From: Bin5 sp965208965
GTDB taxonomy: Bacteria > Chloroflexota > Anaerolineae > Caldilineales > Caldilineaceae
Assembly (NCBI GenBank): GCA_965208965.1
Contig: OZ242384.1
Coordinates: forward strand, 5,270,001-5,334,000
Direction: 5' to 3'
Length of the DNA stretch: 64,000 nucleotides
Shown: piece after piece, positions 42,996 to 51,290 of the stretch
Layout: each line of letters opens with the position of its first letter
Position numbering within the stretch: position 1 is the stretch's first letter
The notes under the pieces: generated by a model
Database searches by the model: none
What the model was told of the DNA's origin: nothing
The model's input: only the letters and a program-made list of their open reading frames with translations
Program-made: the position numbers and the translations under genes

Positions 42996-43634
42996 ATGCG
43001 AACCCTGGTCTTTTGCGACGACAGCGCTCATCCGGCCTCTCTGACCCGCGACGGGCTGGCGGCCCTGGAGGACAGCGGACTCGAGTTGGACTGGGTGGAG
43101 GATCCCTCCGGCTGGCGGACCGAGCGTTTGAACCAGTATCCACTCGTCATCTTCTCCAAAGCCAACAACCGTTCGCGAGTGGAGCATGAACCATGGGCTA
43201 CAGAGGAGACCGGGCAGGCATTTGTCGAATATGTTGCCGCAGGCAACGGTATTCTCGTTCTGCACTCGGGAACGGCCCTCTACGACAATTCCCCCTCCCT
43301 CTGCCGCCTGATGGGTGGGATTTTTACAGGCCACCCGGCGCAGTGCCCGGTGACAGTCGCGCCACTCGCCGACCATCCGCTGACCGCCGGCTGTGCACCC
43401 TTTACGCTTATGGACGAGCATTACATGATGGAGATGAACGATCCGGACGTAGATCTCTTCCTCCATTCGGAGTCTGAACATGGAAGGCAGCCGGCCGGCT
43501 GGACCCGCAGGCAAGGGAAGGGCCGGGTGTGCGTGGTGACGCCCGGCCACAACCCGGAGGTCTGGCGCCATCCCTCTTTCCAGGCCTTGTTGCGCAACTG
43601 TTTGTCGTGGTGCACACCGGAAGACGAGCGCTGA
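42996..43634 (+). CDS. ThuA-like (trehalose utilisation, glutamine-amidotransferase-fold) protein
   Basis: A 212-residue protein of the ThuA family. Typical stretches are GNGILVLHSGTALYDN (about 83-98), GGIFTGHPAQCPV (about 107-119), ADHPLTAG and LMDEHYMMEM. The final GRVCVVTPGHNPEVWRHPSF (about 176-195) is the family hallmark. The fold is class-I glutamine-amidotransferase-like, but the reaction is not established; family members accompany sugar catabolism. ATG at 42996 gives the full domain. It is followed after 14 bases by the first aldo/keto-reductase-fold gene. Confidence 0.86.
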   Translation: MRTLVFCDDSAHPASLTRDGLAALEDSGLELDWVEDPSGWRTERLNQYPLVIFSKANNRSRVEHEPWATEETGQAFVEYVAAGNGILVLHSGTALYDNSPSLCRLMGGIFTGHPAQCPVTVAPLADHPLTAGCAPFTLMDEHYMMEMNDPDVDLFLHSESEHGRQPAGWTRRQGKGRVCVVTPGHNPEVWRHPSFQALLRNCLSWCTPEDER

Positions 43635-43648
43635 GAGGAGCAGTGACT

Positions 43649-44593
43649 ATGGCTGCCCCGAAGTTGCCCCGCAGGCGGCTCGGCCGCACTGAACTTGATA
43701 TTCCGGTAGTTCCGTTTGGCACGCTTGGCTTCAGCAACAGCTTCGGTTTCGTCAGCGATGAGGATGCCGTCGGTCTGATAAGGCATGCGTTGTCGTTGGG
43801 TGCCAATCACTTTGACTGCTCCCGATGTTACGGGGACTCGATGCGCAAGCTAGGCCTGGCCCTGCTCGAGATCCCGCGTGAGGAAGTAATCATCACTGGG
43901 CGTTTGTGCTGTCACTCCGATGCGCCATGGGGCGGTTATCACGGTACAGGAGAAGCGGACTACTCAGCCGAACGGGCAGTCCGCGACGTGGAGGACCAGC
44001 TGGAGCTTCTCGGGACCGACTACTTTGACGGTGTAATGATCCACGACCCCAACAGGATTGAGCCCACGCTGGCCAGAGATGGTTCCCTTGCCGGTCTGCT
44101 CCAGCTCAAGGCACGCGGCCTTGTGCGAAACGTTGGGTACGGCATGGAACCGCACGACTTCCACTTACAGGCAATTGCAACGGGGGACGTCGACCTGCTC
44201 CTCTGCTTCAACGACTATAATCTCGTCCGCCAAACGGCCGCGGACACGATCCTGCCGGCAGCTGCCGCCGCCGATGTAGGCGTCCTAAACGCCTGGTCGA
44301 TCCTGCGCGGCCTGTTGACCGGGGCCGACATTGACGAGGTAAATACGCAACGACGCTTCCGGGGCAACAACGACTCGGAGGCTGCCCGCGCTTACTGGAA
44401 CTGGTGCCGGGAGGAACAGATCGATCTACTACAATTGGCGATCCAGTTCTGTCTGCGGGAAGAGCGCATCCATGGTAACCCGATCGGCAGCCTGAATGTA
44501 GACCAGTTGGAGGCCAACATTCGCGCCGCGTCAACGCCTCTGGACGAAAACGTTTGGACCAGTTTTCAAGAGAGGTTCGGAATCGCAGTGTGA
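43649..44593 (+). CDS. aldo/keto-reductase-fold protein with altered tetrad, copy 1
   Basis: A 314-residue AKR-like barrel: RRLGRTELDIPVVPFGTLGF at the start, NHFDCSRCYGDS (Asp and Tyr positions, about 51-62) and FDGVMIHDPNR (His position, about 128-138). The catalytic lysine strand, normally xxTK, reads VIITGRLCCHSDAPWGG (about 79-95), so Lys appears replaced by Gly/Arg. The end NPIGSLNVDQLEANIRAA fits the cofactor-site helix. It may be a non-classical oxidoreductase or lack redox activity. The longer open frame from 43529 is rejected; ATG 43649 has AGGAG 8 bases upstream. The next gene is a tandem copy. Confidence 0.83.
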   Translation: MAAPKLPRRRLGRTELDIPVVPFGTLGFSNSFGFVSDEDAVGLIRHALSLGANHFDCSRCYGDSMRKLGLALLEIPREEVIITGRLCCHSDAPWGGYHGTGEADYSAERAVRDVEDQLELLGTDYFDGVMIHDPNRIEPTLARDGSLAGLLQLKARGLVRNVGYGMEPHDFHLQAIATGDVDLLLCFNDYNLVRQTAADTILPAAAAADVGVLNAWSILRGLLTGADIDEVNTQRRFRGNNDSEAARAYWNWCREEQIDLLQLAIQFCLREERIHGNPIGSLNVDQLEANIRAASTPLDENVWTSFQERFGIAV

Positions 44594-44601
44594 TCGTGAG
44601 G

Positions 44602-44650
44602 CGTCCTGCGCAGTCCAGCTGTCTCACAGGGCGAGTCGTGTTGCAGGACG
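44602..44650 (+). terminator. stem-loop between the AKR copies
   Basis: CGTCCTGC (44602-44609) pairs perfectly with GCAGGACG (44643-44650) across a 33-base loop. No T-run follows. A possible mRNA processing or stabilising element between tandem genes. Confidence 0.35.
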
Positions 44651-44693
44651 GTTCGAAAAAGCGTACTCGTGAAACCAACTCAGGAGGCAAGCA

Positions 44694-45644
44694 ATGACCC
44701 AGACGCCACCGCCGGTGCCGCGCCGCCGGCTCGGCCGGACTGAACTTTCGGTACCCGTCATACCCTTCGGCACGCAGGGGTTCGGCAACCACTTCGGATT
44801 TGTCAGCGACGAGGACGCGGTCGCCCTGATCAAACATGCGGTTTCGCTGGGCGTCAATCATTTTGACTGCGCTCGCTGTTACGGGGATTCTCTGCGCAAG
44901 TTGGGTCTGGCGCTGCGCGAGATCCCGCGCGAAGACGTCATTGTCACGGGGCGTCTCTGCTGCCACTCGAATGCGCCGTGGGGCGGTTACGGGGGTGACG
45001 GCGAGCCCGACTATTCGGCCGAACGTGTGATCCGGGACGTAGAGGACCAGCTGAAGATCCTGGGCACTGATTACTTCGACGGCATGCTGATCCACGACCC
45101 AAAGCGCATCGAACCTACCCTGGCCAAAGACGGCACGCTGGCCGGTCTGCTGCAGTTGAAGGCGAAAGGGTTGGTGCGAAATGCAGGATACGGGATGCGT
45201 GAGCACCACTTCCACCAGGAGGCGATCGCGACCGGCGACGTCGATCTCATTCTGTGCTTCAATGACTACAACCTCATCCGGCAGACTGCCGCCGGGACGG
45301 TTCTGCGCGCGGCGGCGGAGGCCGACGTCGGCGTGATGAACGGCTGGTCGATTCTGCGGGGGCTGCTGACCGGCGCCGATATCGACAAGGCCAGGGAGCA
45401 GGGGCGTTACAGGAACGACGAGGACGTCGACGCGGCGCGGGTCATTTGGCAGTGGTGCCGTGAAGAACAGATAGACCTTTTGCAACTGGCGATCCAGTTT
45501 TGTCTGAGAGAAGATCGCATTCACGGCAACCCGATCGGCAGCTTGAACGCGGCGCAGCTGGAGGCGAATATCCGGGCCGCGGCCACGCCGGTGGACGAGA
45601 GCGTGTGGGCGAAGTTTCATGCGAAGTTTGGCGTCGAAGTGTAG
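44694..45644 (+). CDS. aldo/keto-reductase-fold protein with altered tetrad, copy 2
   Basis: A 316-residue tandem paralogue of 43649-44593, about three-quarters identical by eye. It has the same start (RRRLGRTELSVPVIPFGTQG), FDCARCYGDS, FDGMLIHDPKR and VIVTGRLCCHSNAPWGG. The unusual Gly-Arg in place of the catalytic Lys is therefore conserved after duplication, which argues it is functional rather than a mutation. The C-terminal NPIGSLNAAQLEANIRAAAT is also kept. ATG 44694 follows GGAGGCAAGCA. It ends the PhyH-to-AKR gene run; a promoter and a decayed receptor gene follow. Confidence 0.85.
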   Translation: MTQTPPPVPRRRLGRTELSVPVIPFGTQGFGNHFGFVSDEDAVALIKHAVSLGVNHFDCARCYGDSLRKLGLALREIPREDVIVTGRLCCHSNAPWGGYGGDGEPDYSAERVIRDVEDQLKILGTDYFDGMLIHDPKRIEPTLAKDGTLAGLLQLKAKGLVRNAGYGMREHHFHQEAIATGDVDLILCFNDYNLIRQTAAGTVLRAAAEADVGVMNGWSILRGLLTGADIDKAREQGRYRNDEDVDAARVIWQWCREEQIDLLQLAIQFCLREDRIHGNPIGSLNAAQLEANIRAAATPVDESVWAKFHAKFGVEV

Positions 45645-45708
45645 TCATAGGGTAGCGTTCCCGCGTGCGCGGCGGTCTCAAAGAGGCAAAGGGGCTTGAT
45701 GACTTCGA

Positions 45709-45738
45709 TTGACATGAAAAAGAGCCCTAGTTTACACT
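45709..45738 (+). promoter_or_regulatory. candidate promoter upstream of the decayed receptor gene
   Basis: Perfect TTGACA (45709-45714) and TACACT (45733-45738) with an 18-base spacer. It may once have driven the binding-protein gene whose remnant lies just downstream, and could still drive system D. Confidence 0.45.
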
Positions 45739-45840
45739 ACCGCTGGCCGGGTTGGGAGAGAGATTTGCTGATACCATTAGCCGAATCCAGCTCATGGCCC
45801 GTTCCTTCCCCCACTCACCAAATCGGTTCTCGTATTCCGC

Positions 45841-46428
45841 TATAGCGGTACGTGGGAGTTTTCGCAACTGGCCAACGATCCCAATATTACTTTTGAGCGC
45901 GGCTTCCTGCCACCGCCGCTGCCCAATAGCATGGACATTCCGGCGACGGACACAACGCCTGGCGCCGCCGACCCGCCGCGGACGACGGCCGGTGATGGAA
46001 CTGTACCGGGGGAGGTGCTGAAGGCCGAACAGGGATCGGAGTTTGTTGCCATGGCGTCCTCGACTGAAAGGGACGGCAACCTGGACCAGTCGATCGATTT
46101 CTGGATGTTCATCACGGAACCGCAGAACAATGCCTTCATGGTCAATGAGAACCAGTCGCGCATCTCTTCGGCCAGGGACGCCCCGCTCGGATCGATCTGG
46201 TCGGAGATCGCCACCTTCAAGTTGCCGCTGTACGACTACACCATCGTCTGGTGGGGCCAGGGCTGGTACTGGGACAGGGAAAACTTCATGCGCTGGCGGC
46301 CGGTCTTTGTAGAATGGATTACCGGCCAGATCGATGAAGAGACCTTCTTCCGCCGGCAGGAAGAGGAGTTTGCCGCCGGTGCGCAGCGCTATGAGGAGAT
46401 TCTGAAGGAAAAGAGCGACGATAGTTAG
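45841..46428 (+). pseudogene. C-terminal remnant of a system D-type binding protein
   Basis: The frame reads YSGTWEFSQLANDPNITFERG to the end AGAQRYEEILKEKSDDS, stop at 46426-46428. It matches residues 325-519 of the intact receptor at 47115-48674 very closely. The 25 bases just before it (45816-45840) match the leader of the intact gene (47041-47065) at 22 positions. A deletion of about 1.02 kb evidently joined the leader to codon 325. There is no signal peptide; the only internal ATG is at 45931. It cannot act as a receptor. Confidence 0.88.
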
Positions 46429-46569
46429 TTTGTGCTGAATTTGAGAACAGGCTTTTCTTTCGTATTGCTTATATCGAAAGGGAAGATATGATTCGCGCGA
46501 TACCATTGCGAGATCCGCGCGAAAAGTCGTCGTGTCAAACAGGATTTGCATTGGGATTCAGTAGGAACC

Positions 46570-46602
46570 GGTGGTCAATGCTCTGGACTGGCATTGGCCA
46601 CC
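46570..46602 (+). terminator. stem-loop after the receptor remnant (copy of 48689-48721)
   Basis: GGTGGTCAATGC (46570-46581) pairs with GCATTGGCCACC (46591-46602) with one G.T pair and a 9-base loop. The element is repeated almost exactly after the intact receptor gene, so it was duplicated together with the gene. Confidence 0.6.
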
Positions 46603-47114
46603 GTGGTCTTATCGCCAAGGGACTTTCGGAACAGTTCAGGCAGTAGAAGTTCAGTGCAATCTTCCTCTGGGCCGCTCAGTGCCATTTACAGACTCCTTAG
46701 GATTCTCAGAACAGGTGATTGTTGACTTCAACATATTCGATCTGCGAGTCGACCTACGCCCCTCAGTCAAGACCTCTTGTTTACGAATAAGTACCATTCC
46801 CTTCGGCTCTTGTTCCCCCCTTCCACTGGGCCCCAAAACGCTAGACTGGTCAGGTAAACGTAAAATCAGACCATTTTGGCAAGACGCCTTGAATGTTCCT
46901 GTTTCGACCGAGGCAGCTTGGTGGGAACGGTTTGACATGAGAGTGATCGATGGTTTATCATTCGGCGAGCATGGCCGGGAGGGTGGGATTTCCCGGTACC
47001 TCTCATCGAATCCGACGAAGGGCTCGACCACTCACGTACTCACCAACTTTGTTCTCGTATTCCGCAATCGTACAAACTTGTATTTAACGCCTTTACCTAA
47101 GGAGAGTTACGACC
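46603..47114 (+). other. spacer upstream of the intact system D receptor
   Basis: About 510 bases. Two overlapping open frames on opposite strands show no family features and are not called. The last ~75 bases hold the leader segment repeated at 45816-45840 and an AAGGAG site before ATG 47115. Confidence 0.5.
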
Positions 47115-48674
47115 ATGCAGAAACGACAGTTAAGCAGGCGCGGTTTTCTATCTTTGGCAGGTGCAACCGGCGGCGCCGCGTTACTCGCAGCCTGTGCTCC
47201 CGCTGAGGTTGAAGTCGATCAGTCGGCCGCAGCCGACGACTCGGGAGAGGCCATGCCCGACGTTGACCGCGTGCCGGTGCGCGTTTGGTTCGGAGGCAGT
47301 TATACGCCTACAGAATGGACCAGCCGTTCGGCGGAAAATCCCATCGTCGTCAACGCGCCCCGCATCCTTGCCGAGCGCTACCACGAAGCGAACCCCGGCA
47401 CAGAGATCGTGTACGAAGAGGGCCCTGGCGGCGAGGACTATTTCGCCTGGCTGACGGCCGGGGCGACGGCGGGCACGGCGCCCAACCTGGTTCGCAGCAC
47501 GCACAACTTTGCAGTGCAGAACGGTTGGGCAGTACCGATTGACGACTACCTTGCCCAGCCCAACCGCTACGCGCCGGATTATGATAAGTGGAACGATATC
47601 TTCTATCCGACCTTCATGAATTCGCTGATTCAGCCGGACGGCAATATTTATTGTGCACCGATCGACAACATCTGGCCTAACATCGAAGTCGGGTTGGCCT
47701 ACAACAAGGAAACGTTCGACAGCATGGGGCTGGAACCGCCATCGACGTGGAGCGCACAGATGGAGGTGTCCAGGGCGCTGAAGGAGGCCGGTGACGGCTT
47801 GGCGCCCTGGCAGCATGAGCAGGCGACCGGCAACCTGTGGCCTCTGGCGCTGCAGATCCTGCCTTCGATGATGCAACCCATTTGCCCGGATATGGACCTC
47901 AATGGGGACAAGTTCGTTGGCGTAGATGAGGCGCTCCCCGCCTACCGCGCCGGCATCATCGGGCCCAATACGCCGATTTACAAGCGCGCTTTTGAAGAGA
48001 TGTACGAATTGGCAACCTACTGGATCGACGCCTTTAACACGGTCGACATCGATCTGCTTTGGCGAGAGGGCAATGTGGGGCTGCGTTATTCGGGGTCGTG
48101 GGAGTTTTCGCGCATGGCCAATGACCCCAATGTAACTTTCGAGAGAGGCTTTCTGCCGCCGCCGCTCCCCAACAGCAGTGAAATCCCGGCGACGGACACC
48201 ACGCCTGGCGCGACCGACCCGCCGCGCACGACTGCCGGTGACGGAACGGTGCCCGGCGATCTGCTGACCGCCATCCAGGGATCAGAGTATGTCGCGATGG
48301 CGTCCTCGACGGAAAAGGACGGTAATCTGGAACAGTCGATCGATTTCTGGATGTTCCTTACCGAACCGCAGAACAACGCCTTCCTCGTCAATGAGAACCA
48401 GGCACGCATCTCTTCGGCCGTGGACGCGCCGCTCGGATCGATTTGGCAGGAGATTGCCACCTTCAAGTTGCCCCTCTATGAGTATGCGATAGCGTGGTGG
48501 GGCCAAGGCTGGTACTGGGACAATGACAACTTCATGCGATGGCGGCCGGTATTCATCGAGTGGATTACGGGCCAGATCGATGAAGCAACCTTCTACGAGC
48601 GGCAGGAAGAGGAGTTTGCCGCCGGCGCGCAGCGCTACGAAGAGATTCTGCAGGAGCAGACTGACGACAGTTAG
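47115..48674 (+). CDS. CUT1-type sugar ABC transporter substrate-binding lipoprotein (system D)
   Basis: A 519-residue lipoprotein with Tat/lipobox start (SRRGFLSLAGATGGAALLAAC) and a Ser/Ala/Asp linker. It is a close relative of the system B receptor: WTSRSAENPIVVNAPRILA, NGWAVPIDDYLAQPNRYAPD, LQILPSMMQPICPDMDLNGD and ARISSAVDAPLGSIWQEI. Fixed start: ATG 47115 after AAGGAG. A truncated copy lies just upstream, so the gene was duplicated in tandem, as in system A. A perfect stem-loop follows the stop by 14 bases, then an Ig-like protein gene, then the permease genes. Confidence 0.93.
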   Translation: MQKRQLSRRGFLSLAGATGGAALLAACAPAEVEVDQSAAADDSGEAMPDVDRVPVRVWFGGSYTPTEWTSRSAENPIVVNAPRILAERYHEANPGTEIVYEEGPGGEDYFAWLTAGATAGTAPNLVRSTHNFAVQNGWAVPIDDYLAQPNRYAPDYDKWNDIFYPTFMNSLIQPDGNIYCAPIDNIWPNIEVGLAYNKETFDSMGLEPPSTWSAQMEVSRALKEAGDGLAPWQHEQATGNLWPLALQILPSMMQPICPDMDLNGDKFVGVDEALPAYRAGIIGPNTPIYKRAFEEMYELATYWIDAFNTVDIDLLWREGNVGLRYSGSWEFSRMANDPNVTFERGFLPPPLPNSSEIPATDTTPGATDPPRTTAGDGTVPGDLLTAIQGSEYVAMASSTEKDGNLEQSIDFWMFLTEPQNNAFLVNENQARISSAVDAPLGSIWQEIATFKLPLYEYAIAWWGQGWYWDNDNFMRWRPVFIEWITGQIDEATFYERQEEEFAAGAQRYEEILQEQTDDS

Positions 48675-48688
48675 AAACAGTATGAACC

Positions 48689-48721
48689 GGTGGTCAATGC
48701 TCTAGTCTGGCATTGACCACC
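48689..48721 (+). terminator. stem-loop after the system D receptor
   Basis: GGTGGTCAATGC (48689-48700) and GCATTGACCACC (48710-48721) form a perfect 12-bp stem with a 9-base loop. No T-run follows, so read-through into the downstream genes at reduced level is likely. Confidence 0.62.
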
Positions 48722-48763
48722 GTCCTCGAACAACTGGCCGCTAATCACAGGTATTTGCCGACA

Positions 48764-49198
48764 ATGGGAAGAGGACGGCTGCTGGCATTCGCCGCTATCG
48801 GACTACTGCTGGCGGCTATCGCGGCAGACTACGCACAGGCACAAGTACGTCTGCGCAACATCTCCATCTCCGGAGAGTTTGATCAGCCCAAGGTCGTCGC
48901 CGACGGGAAGAGCTCGATCATTCTGACTGTGCGCGTGACTGAAAACGGTCAACCGCGCGGCAACGCGCTGCTACAGGCATGGCTCGAATCCGGGGGGGGC
49001 CTCTTCATCCCGGAGTGGAACTATACCGACGAAGATGGCTATGCCGAATATACGTACACGCCGAACGCGGCGGGCCCCTATGATTTGCAGGAGGATACGA
49101 TCGCGCATGTGATCGACATCAACGTCGGCCGTCTGTTTGAAGTCGATAAGCATTACCGCATCCAGATTCCGGTTGAAGCGCCGTTGACCACGGACTAA
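48764..49198 (+). CDS. secreted or anchored Ig-like (invasin/Big-type) domain protein
   Basis: About 144 residues from ATG 48764. A hydrophobic N-terminus (LLAFAAIGLLLAAIAADYAQA) looks like a signal peptide or anchor. Then a single bacterial Ig-like domain: KVVADGKSSIILTVRVTENG, LLQAWLESGGGLFIPEW, TDEDGYAEYTYTPNAAGPYD. Such folds act in adhesion, or as ligand or partner modules. It sits between the receptor gene and the permease genes of system D, 17 bases before the permease, so it is probably part of the transporter operon. No clear ribosome-binding site was found. The open frame could begin at TTG 48713, but that lies within the stem-loop. Confidence 0.65.
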   Translation: MGRGRLLAFAAIGLLLAAIAADYAQAQVRLRNISISGEFDQPKVVADGKSSIILTVRVTENGQPRGNALLQAWLESGGGLFIPEWNYTDEDGYAEYTYTPNAAGPYDLQEDTIAHVIDINVGRLFEVDKHYRIQIPVEAPLTTD

Positions 49199-49215
49199 GG
49201 AAGAGGAACTGCTGC

Positions 49216-50193
49216 ATGAGCAGTGCCCAGACAACGCAGACAGATTCGGCGGCGGGCCGCCGCCGGCTTTGGAGAAGAAGGTCGGACGTTACGCCTCTTA
49301 GCTGGAGAGCCTTTCGCCGCTCCTGGCAGGCCTACGCGCTCCTCAGCCCGATCTTCATTCTTCTAATCATATTCGTCTACTATCCTCCTATCCTGGGCCT
49401 CGTTCGCGCATTTTTCCGCTGGCGCCCCGGCGTACCCGCTACGTTCGTCGGCTTCGACAACTTCGTCACATATTTCACGTATGCTGAGACCCCGCACGAA
49501 CTGGTCAACATCGTCAAGCTGTTGGTTTTCGGCCTATTTGCCGGCATTGTGATGCCGTTCATCATGGCCGAGCTGATCTTCTTTGTGCGCTCAAAGGCCT
49601 TGAAGGAGCTATACCGTCTTCTGGTCATCATCCCCATGCTGGTTCCCGGCATCGTAACCGTGCTTCTGTGGCAGAAGCTCTACGATCCGTACCTCGGGCC
49701 GATCAACGATATGCTGCGGGCGATGGGCCTTGAGCATTTGGCACTGAACTGGCTGGGCGAGCACAGGATCGCCATTTATGCGATCATGTTTGTCGGGTTC
49801 CCGTGGGTGTGGGGCGTGGGCACGCTGATCTACCTGGGCGGGCTAGGCCAGATTTCCGCCTCGGTGTATGAGGCCGCGGCGTTGGACGGCTGCACCGGTG
49901 TGGGGCGGGTATTGCGAATCGATATTCCGCTGGTGCTGGGCCAGGTACGGCTCCTGGCGATTCTGGCCATCATCAACGCTATCACGGCGTTCCAGAACAT
50001 TCTTGTTCTCACGGACGGGGGCCCGGGCTTCTCGACGATGGTGCCAGGGCTGACGATGTTTCATTCGGCCTTCCGCGCCCAGAAATTCGGCTATTCCTCG
50101 GCAATTGGCCTCCTGTTGTTCATCATTGCTATGTCGGGAACACTGATCATTAACCGGGGCATTCGGCCCGCGAACGAAGAGCTAAGACAGTAG
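49216..50193 (+). CDS. CUT1-type sugar ABC permease, MalF/UgpA-like (system D)
   Basis: A 325-residue permease with a basic cytoplasmic N-terminus (GRRRLWRRRSD) and TM1 near residues 41-62 (YALLSPIFILLIIFVYYPPI). The EAA motif is SVYEAAALDGCTGVGRVLRI (about 215-234), more divergent than in the other systems. The helices after it are typical, ending LIINRGIRPANEELRQ. ATG 49216 follows GGAAGAGGAA. It pairs with the MalG-like gene starting 77 bases downstream. Confidence 0.92.
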   Translation: MSSAQTTQTDSAAGRRRLWRRRSDVTPLSWRAFRRSWQAYALLSPIFILLIIFVYYPPILGLVRAFFRWRPGVPATFVGFDNFVTYFTYAETPHELVNIVKLLVFGLFAGIVMPFIMAELIFFVRSKALKELYRLLVIIPMLVPGIVTVLLWQKLYDPYLGPINDMLRAMGLEHLALNWLGEHRIAIYAIMFVGFPWVWGVGTLIYLGGLGQISASVYEAAALDGCTGVGRVLRIDIPLVLGQVRLLAILAIINAITAFQNILVLTDGGPGFSTMVPGLTMFHSAFRAQKFGYSSAIGLLLFIIAMSGTLIINRGIRPANEELRQ

Positions 50194-50269
50194 AGCATTG
50201 CCGGCTTGGCGCTGAATGCCTTGCGAGGCTGCGAAGCGACGACCGGCAACATTCTTGCGGGAAACTGAC

Positions 50270-51136
50270 ATGACGACCGAAATACAGAGGAGCCCGAATC
50301 GCCGCCCGCTGCAGGTTTCCCAACTGGGCCTTCATCTTCTTATCGCCTTCCTGCTGCTCCTTTCGCTGGTACCGACGGTGATCATGATCAACCTGTCGTT
50401 CAAGAACGGGCTGCAGTATCGCTGGGAGCGGTGGACTCTGAGCCTGCCGTTACGGGGCTCGAACTATTTGTCGTCCTGGGATGTGATCGACGCCTATATG
50501 TTGAACACGGTGTTTGTGGCCGTGGTCGGCCTTGCGGGCGTGTTGATTCTCTCGCTGATCGGCGGCTACGTCTTCGCGCGCATGCGTTTTCCCCTGCGTG
50601 AGCCGCTCTACTACGCCATTATCGCTCTTCTGATGGTGCCGTGGGTGCTTTCCTTCATTCCCGCCTACATGCTCTACAACAATCTTGGTCTGCTCAATAC
50701 GCGCTGGGCCTTGATCATCCCCAACGTCGCGGGCGGCCCGATTTTCGGCATCTTTCTGATGCGGGCATTCATCACCGGCATTCCAGAGGAGCTCTATGAA
50801 TCGGCCCGGTGCGACGGCGCGGGCGCGTGGTCGCTCATCTGGCGCATCACTTTTCCCCTGAGCCTGCCGGGGCTGGCAACGCTTTCCGTGCTAAATTTCG
50901 TGGCGGAGTGGAACTCGTTCCTGTGGCCGCTGGTGACGATCAGCGACATGAGCAAGCAGGTGATTTCGGTCGGCCTGTTCCGCCTGTCGCGGACGACCAA
51001 TGATTTGGTCGATTTCGGATCGGGCGGTCCTCTCTTCGCCGGTTATGTGCTGGCTTCGATACCCCTTGTCGTACTCTTCATTGTGCTGGGCAAGTTCTAC
51101 GTTGAAGGGCTGGTTGAGTCCGGCATCAAGATGTAG
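50270..51136 (+). CDS. CUT1-type sugar ABC permease, MalG/UgpE-like (system D)
   Basis: A 288-residue permease. TM1 is near residues 20-40 (LGLHLLIAFLLLLSLVPTVI), followed by INLSFKNGLQYRWERWTLSL, an unusual version of the STSLK segment. The EAA loop is ELYESARCDGAGAWSLIWRI. The protein ends YVEGLVESGIKM. ATG 50270 is preferred to the upstream start at 50216, which adds an uncharacteristic 18-residue leader. It closes the system D transport genes; system E starts 155 bases on. Confidence 0.92.
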   Translation: MTTEIQRSPNRRPLQVSQLGLHLLIAFLLLLSLVPTVIMINLSFKNGLQYRWERWTLSLPLRGSNYLSSWDVIDAYMLNTVFVAVVGLAGVLILSLIGGYVFARMRFPLREPLYYAIIALLMVPWVLSFIPAYMLYNNLGLLNTRWALIIPNVAGGPIFGIFLMRAFITGIPEELYESARCDGAGAWSLIWRITFPLSLPGLATLSVLNFVAEWNSFLWPLVTISDMSKQVISVGLFRLSRTTNDLVDFGSGGPLFAGYVLASIPLVVLFIVLGKFYVEGLVESGIKM

Positions 51137-51290
51137 GCGTCTCGACCAACTGCAAATGAACAGTTGAAAATTCCCCTTCTCCTATTCGTTAGGGCTATTG
51201 TGTCATTTGAATGGGCCAAGTACAGAGGAAGGCTTCCGTAATTGCACTAGATGGAACGATCAGTCATTGAACCGAAAGGGGACAAAGAAC

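Noticed and set aside
44208..45620. 470-codon minus-strand open frame opposite the AKR-fold genes
   Set aside because: Spans two genes on the other strand and has no family features.
45709..45840. A new gene starting from the decayed receptor promoter
   Set aside because: The frames are short and joined to a truncated receptor; no new start or domain.
46651..47031. 126-codon minus-strand open frame
   Set aside because: No ribosome-binding site, no family and overlaps the spacer only.
46571..47206. 211-codon plus-strand open frame before the system D receptor
   Set aside because: Starts within a hairpin, overlaps the receptor signal and shows no domain.
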